39,338 nt of DNA from the NCBI GenBank assembly GCA_029983505.1, contig JASBZK010000018.1:1-39338 (forward strand). Reading direction: 5' to 3'. A program made the position numbers and the translations under genes. Shown piece by piece: positions 33,917-39,338 of this stretch; position 1 is the first letter of the stretch, and each line of letters starts with the position of its first letter. The notes under the pieces were generated by a model that was not told where the DNA came from, searched no databases, and worked only from the letters and a program-made list of their open reading frames with translations. This DNA is from Porphyromonas sp. GTDB taxonomy: Bacteria > Bacteroidota > Bacteroidia > Bacteroidales > Porphyromonadaceae.

Positions 33917-33995
33917 GGTCTGTATCTCGCACTCTCCTTGGTACGTGTCTCGGCAGACGCCCGGTACGTGTCTCGGCAAACGCCCGGTACGTACC
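33917..33995. repeat. 23-bp-period array, locus E (four cores, cleanest)
   Basis: Cores start at 33917 (GGTCTGTATC), 33940 (GGTACGTGTC), 33963 (GGTACGTGTC) and 33986 (GGTACGTACC), all exactly 23 bases apart. The first three continue with TCG. GG dinucleotides at 33871, 33894 and 34009 hold the same phase and may be decayed units. Confidence 0.88.
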
Positions 33996-34026
33996 CCCCG
34001 GGAAAGAGGGCTTAAGGCCGGAAGAG

Positions 34027-34050
34027 CTGAAAGACTGAAAGACTGAAAGA
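34027..34050. repeat. 8-bp tandem repeat (CTGAAAGA) x3
   Basis: CTGAAAGA occurs three times head to tail, in the leader of the CPBP protease gene, 35 bases before its start codon. Copy-number change here could alter leader length. Confidence 0.8.
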
Positions 34051-34084
34051 CGAAATAAACTCATATCCCTCAGACAGAATAACT

Positions 34085-34957
34085 ATGGCACAGATCTCAT
34101 CAAGCTACGACACCAAGAGTGCGCCCGCTTTCGGCAGCCTTGTGATGCTTATCGGGCTGGCGATTCTCTTCGGCATATTCGCAGGGATGTTTTTCGTCCC
34201 GCTCACGAATCTCGTCGTCCAAGACGAGATTCTGAGGAAACTGCTCTCCGGCATCTGGATCAGCCTCTCTTCGTTTCTGCTCCCCCCGGTGGTGCTTCGC
34301 GCCTATTTCCGGGCTAAGAGGCTCCCTTTTTTCGCAGACTTTACCCGACCGAAGCTCTCGGTCGGAAAGGCAGCCAAGGCGGTGGTTTTACTGCTCCTGA
34401 TGCTTCCCGCCGTCTCGCTACTCGGATGGGTTATGGCCGGGGTGCAGATACCGGACGCACTGAAGCCTATTCAGGAAGCTGTGGAAAAGGAGACCCTGAT
34501 GCTGCTCGGCGAGAGTCGTCCCGTCGGTATCCTCCTTGTCGCCCTCTTTCTGACGGTTGTCGCGCCATTCTCCGAAGAGTACTTTTTCCGCGGCGGACTT
34601 ATGGGCTGGTTGGTATCCCGATCGGGGCATACCCACCTCTGGGTCTGGGCGGTGGCGCTTGTCTTCAGTCTTGTGCACTTCGAGTGGACGGGGCTTTTGG
34701 CACGTCTCTTGATGGGCGCTGTCCTCGGATATGTCGCGCTCTATGGCGGCATCCCTATGGCCGTGCTGCTGCATGCCCTCAATAACCTCTTCGTCTACGT
34801 CCTATACAGGACGACCGGACTGCAGGATCTCTTTATGGGAGACCCGGCCTCTGCGACGACGGGGCAGTTGCTCTTCGTGGTAGCGACTTCCATAGTCACA
34901 CTGCCTGCACTCTTTTATCTTATACGCAATCTCAAGCGAACCCCGGAAGGAAAATGA
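34085..34957 (+). CDS. CPBP family intramembrane glutamic endopeptidase
   Basis: This 290-residue membrane protein belongs to the CPBP (CAAX protease and bacteriocin-processing) family. It has about eight hydrophobic segments. The family motifs are EEYFFRG (164-170), the HFEW segment (198-201) and HALNN (230-234), which carry the conserved glutamates, histidines and asparagine. Proteolysis inside the membrane is the known family activity; the substrate is unknown. It overlaps the fucosidase gene by four bases (34954-34957), which suggests co-expression rather than a shared pathway. Confidence 0.9.
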   Translation: MAQISSSYDTKSAPAFGSLVMLIGLAILFGIFAGMFFVPLTNLVVQDEILRKLLSGIWISLSSFLLPPVVLRAYFRAKRLPFFADFTRPKLSVGKAAKAVVLLLLMLPAVSLLGWVMAGVQIPDALKPIQEAVEKETLMLLGESRPVGILLVALFLTVVAPFSEEYFFRGGLMGWLVSRSGHTHLWVWAVALVFSLVHFEWTGLLARLLMGAVLGYVALYGGIPMAVLLHALNNLFVYVLYRTTGLQDLFMGDPASATTGQLLFVVATSIVTLPALFYLIRNLKRTPEGK

Positions 34958-36756
34958 ATATCGTCACCCCGTTTTACGCGCTCTTGGCTGCGTCCGTTCT
35001 TGCCTCATGCGGTTCCTCGGCTCAGGTCAAAGAGGAACTTTTTACCCAACACGTCGTCCTTCCCCCGAATGCCGACTTGGCCGAAAAAGTGAGCATCGCT
35101 TCCAGGCTTACCCCCTCCGAAGCACAGCTCGCTTGGCAGCAACTCGAGCTCACCGCTTTCATCCACTACGGGATGAATACGTTCACGGGACGGGAATGGG
35201 GCGACGGCTCGGAGGATCCGAAGCTCTATAACCCCACGAACCTCGACACCGATCAGTGGGTCAAAGAGCTCAGTGACGCGGGCTTCAAAATGGTCATCCT
35301 CACAGCCAAGCACCACGACGGGTTCTGCCTCTGGGACACCAAGACGACAGAGCACTCCGTCCGCTTCTCTCCCGCTTGGCAAGACGGCAAAGGTGACGTG
35401 ATGGCCGGCCTCAAGTCCTCCTGCGACAAATACGGTATGAAGCTCGGCGTATATCTCTCCCCCTGGGACCGCAACAACCCCTCATACGGCACTGGAGAGG
35501 TCTACAATAAGCTTTACCTCGAGCAACTCCGGGAACTGCTCTCCAATTACGGTCAAATCGACGAAGTGTGGTTCGACGGAGCAAATGGCGAAGGACCCAA
35601 CGGCAAAAAACAAATCTACGACTGGGATGCCGTCCTCTCGCTCATCCACGAACTCCAACCCAAAGCGGTAACCGCCATTATGGGGACAGACGTCAGATGG
35701 GTGGGCAACGAACGCGGACTCGGACGAGAAACCGAGTGGAGCGTCACCCCACTCGCGCCCCAATCTCTACCCCAAGCGGACAGTATAATGACCGCACTGG
35801 GTATCAAGCCCACCTCCGCCGACCTTGGAAGCCGCGACCTGCTCGTCAAGGCAGGGGAGCTCTTTTGGTACCCCTCCGAAGTCGACACCTCCATCCGTCC
35901 GGGCTGGTTTTACCACCCCACGGAGGCGCCTAAGACACTCGCCACGCTGGCCAATATCTACTTCAGCTCCGTGGGTATGAACTCCACTCTCCTCCTCAAC
36001 ATCCCCCCCACCCCCGCCGGTCGCCTCTCCGATGAAGACGTCCAAAGGATACGGGAGTTTGGGGCTTTTGTAAAGGCATTCAACACCTCGGAAATAACGA
36101 CCCAGAAGAAACCCTACGCCATAGACAATTCCGCCGAAAAGCCCGTCTTGACCATAGACATAGACCCCACTAAGCCCTTTGATGCAGTGATGCTCCAAGA
36201 GGACATCACCAAGGGGCAACGCATCGAGTCATTCGACATCGAAGCCCTCGTCGGTGACACTTGGCAGCCTTTCGGCAAGGGAACCACAGTCGGGTACAAG
36301 CGCATCATCGTTGCAGACGGCGGTCCGCTTCAGGCTTCCAAAATCAAGGTCACGATTACCGGGCGGCGTGGGGACGTGCATCACCTCCGCGTCGGGGCTT
36401 TTAAGGTGCCGGTACTGATCACGGAGTACGCCGCGGACGAGCCTCAGGGCGCGCCGATGGGTGAAGGATGGGAGGCTTCTGCAAGGAGTGACAAAGCCCT
36501 TTCGGTCAAGCTCTTCACTCCGTTTAAGGGGTTCGTATTCACCCCCGAAGACGGTAATACGGTCACGCGCTACAGGGTGATGGACGGAAAAGGGAACTTG
36601 ATCCAAGAGGACGAGTTTGACAATATCATCAATAACCCCATCCCCCGGACTATCGTTTTCCCGAGACCGATGGAAGGCACGCTCCGCATCCTCTTCCTGG
36701 ACAACGCCGGCCAAAGCGTCTCGATCCGCACCTCCGGACTCTCTTTCCTGAAATAA
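34954..36756 (+). CDS. GH29 alpha-L-fucosidase, lipoprotein
   Basis: The 600-residue enzyme should release alpha-L-fucose from host or dietary glycans. A lipoprotein signal ends at LASC with the lipidated cysteine at 19, so it is probably anchored to a membrane and may face the surface. The GH29 barrel is visible from about 60 to 350, with FIHYGMNTFTG (69-79), AKHHDGFCLWDT (118-129) and the likely nucleophile D208 in VWFDGAN. The region after about 390 is beta-rich and probably carbohydrate-binding. The acid/base residue cannot be fixed by eye. The coupled upstream protease and the dapB gene 11 bases downstream place it in a mixed-function operon. Confidence 0.92.
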   Translation: MNIVTPFYALLAASVLASCGSSAQVKEELFTQHVVLPPNADLAEKVSIASRLTPSEAQLAWQQLELTAFIHYGMNTFTGREWGDGSEDPKLYNPTNLDTDQWVKELSDAGFKMVILTAKHHDGFCLWDTKTTEHSVRFSPAWQDGKGDVMAGLKSSCDKYGMKLGVYLSPWDRNNPSYGTGEVYNKLYLEQLRELLSNYGQIDEVWFDGANGEGPNGKKQIYDWDAVLSLIHELQPKAVTAIMGTDVRWVGNERGLGRETEWSVTPLAPQSLPQADSIMTALGIKPTSADLGSRDLLVKAGELFWYPSEVDTSIRPGWFYHPTEAPKTLATLANIYFSSVGMNSTLLLNIPPTPAGRLSDEDVQRIREFGAFVKAFNTSEITTQKKPYAIDNSAEKPVLTIDIDPTKPFDAVMLQEDITKGQRIESFDIEALVGDTWQPFGKGTTVGYKRIIVADGGPLQASKIKVTITGRRGDVHHLRVGAFKVPVLITEYAADEPQGAPMGEGWEASARSDKALSVKLFTPFKGFVFTPEDGNTVTRYRVMDGKGNLIQEDEFDNIINNPIPRTIVFPRPMEGTLRILFLDNAGQSVSIRTSGLSFLK

Positions 36757-36767
36757 CCGACAAGAAA

Positions 36768-37517
36768 ATGAAGCTGACTCTATTAGGCTACGGAAAAATG
36801 GGTAAGGCCGTCGAAGCAGTTGCGACAGGCCGCGGACACGAAATTGCCGCGAAGCTCTCCGAAGGCTGGTCCGGGGACGAAATCCCCGCAGACACGGATG
36901 TAGTCGTCGAATTCACCCGACCGAATGAAGCGCGGGATAACATCCTCCGTGTCCTCGATCTCGGGTTCCCGATCGTGTCCGGCACCACAGGCTGGCTGGA
37001 CAAAGGCTGGGACGAAGTCGTGACGAAAGTCAATGAAAAGAAGGGAGCGCTCTTCTATGCTTCCAACTTCAGCATAGGGGTCTACCTCTTCCGCCTCCTC
37101 GTACGGGAGCTGTCAGCCCGTATGAACGCATTCCCCGACTTCTCCGGGGTCTCGATGGAAGAAGTGCATCACATCCACAAGCTCGACTACCCCAGTGGCA
37201 CCGCGCTCACAGTCGCCAAAGAGGACATCCTCGGTATGCTTGACCGAAAGAGCTTGGTAAAAGCCTACTTATCCACCGAACCTGCACCGGATCTCGGAGC
37301 AGATGCGGACGAAACACTCCTCATCAAATCGGTTCGCGAGGGTGAAGTCTCCGGTATTCACCGCGTCGAATTTCTAAGTCCGGGTGTCGAAGCCATACGC
37401 ATCGAGCACGAATCCCTGAGCCGTGAAAGCTTGGCAAAAGGAGCTGTACTGGCGGCCGAATTTGTACGCGGGAAAAAGGGTGTCTTCGGTATGTCCGACT
37501 TAATGGGAAAACTCTAA
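36768..37517 (+). CDS. dapB: 4-hydroxy-tetrahydrodipicolinate reductase
   Basis: DapB reduces the dipicolinate intermediate in the diaminopimelate/lysine pathway that feeds peptidoglycan synthesis. The 249-residue protein has an N-terminal dinucleotide motif GYGKMGKA (7-14), DVVVEFT (44-50) and SGTTGW (71-76). The catalytic region EEVHHIHKLDYPSGTAL (131-147) supplies histidine 134 and lysine 138. It lies 11 bases after the fucosidase gene and 16 before lepB. Confidence 0.96.
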   Translation: MKLTLLGYGKMGKAVEAVATGRGHEIAAKLSEGWSGDEIPADTDVVVEFTRPNEARDNILRVLDLGFPIVSGTTGWLDKGWDEVVTKVNEKKGALFYASNFSIGVYLFRLLVRELSARMNAFPDFSGVSMEEVHHIHKLDYPSGTALTVAKEDILGMLDRKSLVKAYLSTEPAPDLGADADETLLIKSVREGEVSGIHRVEFLSPGVEAIRIEHESLSRESLAKGAVLAAEFVRGKKGVFGMSDLMGKL

Positions 37518-37533
37518 GAAGGCGATCCAAATT

Positions 37534-38970
37534 ATGCATAGAAAAATCATCCCCGGCACCGTAACCAAAAGAGACTGGATCTCGTTTGTCCTCTGGACTG
37601 CCGCTTCGCTCGCATTTTGCCTCTGGCTCGGTAATTGGTGGCTTTTTGTCCTCCTACTTCTCTTTTTCTTTGACCTGTACATCTCCTGCCTCATTCCTTG
37701 GCGGTGGTGGCAGAAATCACAGAGCAAAGCGGTACGGAGTACTATGAGTCTCATTGAGGACATCGTCGTGGTACTTATCCTCGTCAGTGTACTCAACCTT
37801 TTCTTTCTTCAAATGTTCAAGATTCCCACTTCGTCCCTTGAAAAAACGAACCTCGTGGGAGACCACTTGATCGTCAGCAAAGTGAACTACGGTCCCCGTG
37901 TCCCGATGACGCCTCTGGCGCTGCCTCTCGTGCATAACCGGATCCCCGGCACCGGCGCGAAGTCCTTTTCTGAAGCCATCAAACTGCCCTACCGCCGGCT
38001 GAAAGGATTCGAGGACATCAAGCGGGGCGACATCGTCGTTTTCAACTTCCCCGCGGGAGACACTGTCCCCACCAAGGTTCTTAACCCCGACTACTACACT
38101 CTGGTATCCCGGTACGGACGAGAGCGGATTTGGGGTGACAGAGAGACGTTTGGCGAAATCGTCTACCGCCCCGTGGATATGCGGGATCACTACGTGAAGC
38201 GACTCGTCGGGATGCCGGGAGACACGCTCCAAGTGAAAGCAAACACGCTTATCATCAACGGCGAGCCCCGGCCGTGGCCGAAAGAAGCCCAGCTCAATTA
38301 TTTCGTTCAAACCAAGGGAGGGACTTTTTCCTCCGATGAGCTCGACAAACTGGGCATCTCCAAGGACGACATCTTCGTTCTCGATGGCTCAGACCCAAAT
38401 TACCTTCCCCTCTACCGGGCACTCCGTCTGGAGCCGGACACCACGGGTAGCGTGCCGGGCTACGGGATGGTCTACCACTTCCCGCTCACCCGCGGTATGC
38501 TCGCCAAGCTTGAGAAACACAGTGCGGTCAAAAAAATCGTCGTAGAGCCGGATCCCTCTCCGGATCAGTTCACCACCTACCCGCTTGGTGCCGGTTTCGG
38601 ATGGACGAGAGACAATTACGGCCCGATATGGATTCCGAAAAAAGGCGCTACCGTGAAGCTCACCCGCTCAAATCTGCCACTCTACGAACGCGTCATACGC
38701 AACTTCGAAGGCCACGCCCTCGAAGTCAAGGGTTCGGACATCCTCATTGACGGCAAACCGGCTTCCGAATACACCTTCGGGATGGATTACTTCTTTATGA
38801 TGGGCGACAATAGGCACAACTCCGCGGACTCCAGGGCTTGGGGCTTTGTCCCCGAAGACCACATCGTGGGCAAACCCGTCTTGATTTGGATCTCGATAGA
38901 CAAAAATAAGCCGTTTTTCAAGGGCGGGTTCCGCTGGGATCGATTCCTCAAAAAGCCCTCCGCCGATTGA
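37534..38970 (+). CDS. lepB: Signal peptidase I
   Basis: Signal peptidase I cleaves signal peptides of exported proteins at the periplasmic face. The 478-residue protein is long because of an insert typical of Bacteroidota. It has N-terminal membrane segments (about 15-50 and 75-93). The nucleophile box FKIPTSSLEKT (95-105) contains the likely serine S101. The general base is lysine K222 in DHYVKRLVGMPGD. The distal conserved box MMGDNRHNSADSR is also present. An insert between the lysine and distal boxes (about 240-410) is characteristic. The gene end overlaps the WbqC-like start. Confidence 0.95.
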   Translation: MHRKIIPGTVTKRDWISFVLWTAASLAFCLWLGNWWLFVLLLLFFFDLYISCLIPWRWWQKSQSKAVRSTMSLIEDIVVVLILVSVLNLFFLQMFKIPTSSLEKTNLVGDHLIVSKVNYGPRVPMTPLALPLVHNRIPGTGAKSFSEAIKLPYRRLKGFEDIKRGDIVVFNFPAGDTVPTKVLNPDYYTLVSRYGRERIWGDRETFGEIVYRPVDMRDHYVKRLVGMPGDTLQVKANTLIINGEPRPWPKEAQLNYFVQTKGGTFSSDELDKLGISKDDIFVLDGSDPNYLPLYRALRLEPDTTGSVPGYGMVYHFPLTRGMLAKLEKHSAVKKIVVEPDPSPDQFTTYPLGAGFGWTRDNYGPIWIPKKGATVKLTRSNLPLYERVIRNFEGHALEVKGSDILIDGKPASEYTFGMDYFFMMGDNRHNSADSRAWGFVPEDHIVGKPVLIWISIDKNKPFFKGGFRWDRFLKKPSAD

Positions 38971-39338
38971 TACTCCTCCCCTCTTCCTTTTGCCCCTCTG
39001 TGGGGTACCTCGCCCTCATTTCGGCCACTGAAGCCGGGGAGGTGGGCATCGATCTCCGTGAGCCTTACCGGAAACAGACGCTCCGCAATAGGACCCTCTT
39101 GATGACGGCAGGCGGAGTAGAGCCTTTTACGGTACCGGTCGCGAAGTTCGGGTACCCGCCACCGCCCGTCTCTGAAATCACCATATCCGAGCACGGCGAC
39201 TGGCGGCACAAACTCGAACACGCCCTAAGGAGCGGCTACGGCATGGCGCCGTTTTGGGATCATTTCGAGAGCGAGATCCGCGCCCTCATTTTCGACAGGC
39301 GGGACACTTCGCTTGCCGGATACAACGCCGGGTGGCTG
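38967..39338 (+). CDS. WbqC-like family protein, N-terminal part (3' end outside window)
   Basis: The frame is open from TTG at 38967 to the window edge, overlapping the lepB stop by four bases. The 124 visible residues fit the WbqC-like family: LLPSSFCPSVGYLALI near the start, YRKQTLRNRTLLMTAGGVEPFTVPVA, then a W-x-H-K segment and SGYGMAPFWDHF. The family is often adjacent to lepB in Bacteroidota, and its biochemistry is poorly known. The TTG start is inferred from the position of the homologous N-terminus; no ATG occurs nearby. Confidence 0.75.
   Translation, partial: MILLPSSFCPSVGYLALISATEAGEVGIDLREPYRKQTLRNRTLLMTAGGVEPFTVPVAKFGYPPPPVSEITISEHGDWRHKLEHALRSGYGMAPFWDHFESEIRALIFDRRDTSLAGYNAGWL

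Noticed and set aside
9508..34018. The 23-bp-period arrays as CRISPR arrays
   Set aside because: The cores are only about 10 bp and degenerate, the period is far shorter than any CRISPR unit, arrays have four or five units, and no cas gene is nearby.
38967..38970. The overlap of lepB and the WbqC-like frame as a sign of a gene fusion
   Set aside because: The lepB stop is intact and the second frame is shifted; it is an ordinary 4-base coupling.

Overview
The window looks like a chromosomal segment of a Bacteroidota species, most likely Porphyromonadaceae and possibly Porphyromonas. The evidence is a type B ribosomal protein L31 without zinc cysteines, a six-repeat ribosomal protein S1, a YidC of 634 residues with a large periplasmic domain, GLPGLI-family secreted proteins, the dapB-lepB-WbqC gene order, and several promoters with the Bacteroidota -7 box TANNTTTG. 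The genus assignment is an inference.

Bases 1 to about 7,400 are an A+T-richer accessory region. It begins inside a WYL-domain regulator (5' end outside the window), followed 11 bases later by a PD-(D/E)XK nuclease-like protein and an unknown protein on the + strand. On the - strand are a shortened DNA polymerase III alpha-like protein that has lost two catalytic aspartates, a metallophosphoesterase, a tiny Asp-box protein, a tyrosine integrase carrying a perfect 84-bp in-frame tandem duplication, and a zinc-ribbon/multi-HTH protein. The region abuts the 3' end of mnmE and reads as the right end of an integrated island whose left end is outside the window.

Bases 7,400 to 30,000 are mostly core genes on the - strand: mnmE, rpmE2, ppdK, rpsA, tRNA-Lys(CTT), a phosphoethanolamine transferase-like protein, a TonB-dependent-receptor-like outer-membrane protein translationally coupled to a GLPGLI protein, a second GLPGLI protein, a small membrane protein, glyA, gdhA, and an oxidative pentose-phosphate operon (gnd-zwf-pgl plus a membrane protein of unknown function). 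From 30,000 onward the genes are on the + strand: pyrG-yidC, then a tight cluster of a CPBP-family protease, a GH29 alpha-L-fucosidase lipoprotein, dapB, lepB and a WbqC-like gene cut by the window end.

The most striking unexplained structure is a family of short intergenic arrays. At six sites, four or five copies of a near-palindromic 10-bp core related to GGTACGTACC recur at 23 bp (occasionally 22 or 24), separated by unrelated 13-bp spacers: 9508-9611, 15108-15186, 20811-20890, 25109-25188, 30022-30100 and 33917-33995. They flank unrelated genes, occur at 5' and 3' ends alike, mix both orientations, and have no cas genes nearby. I know no named element that fits.
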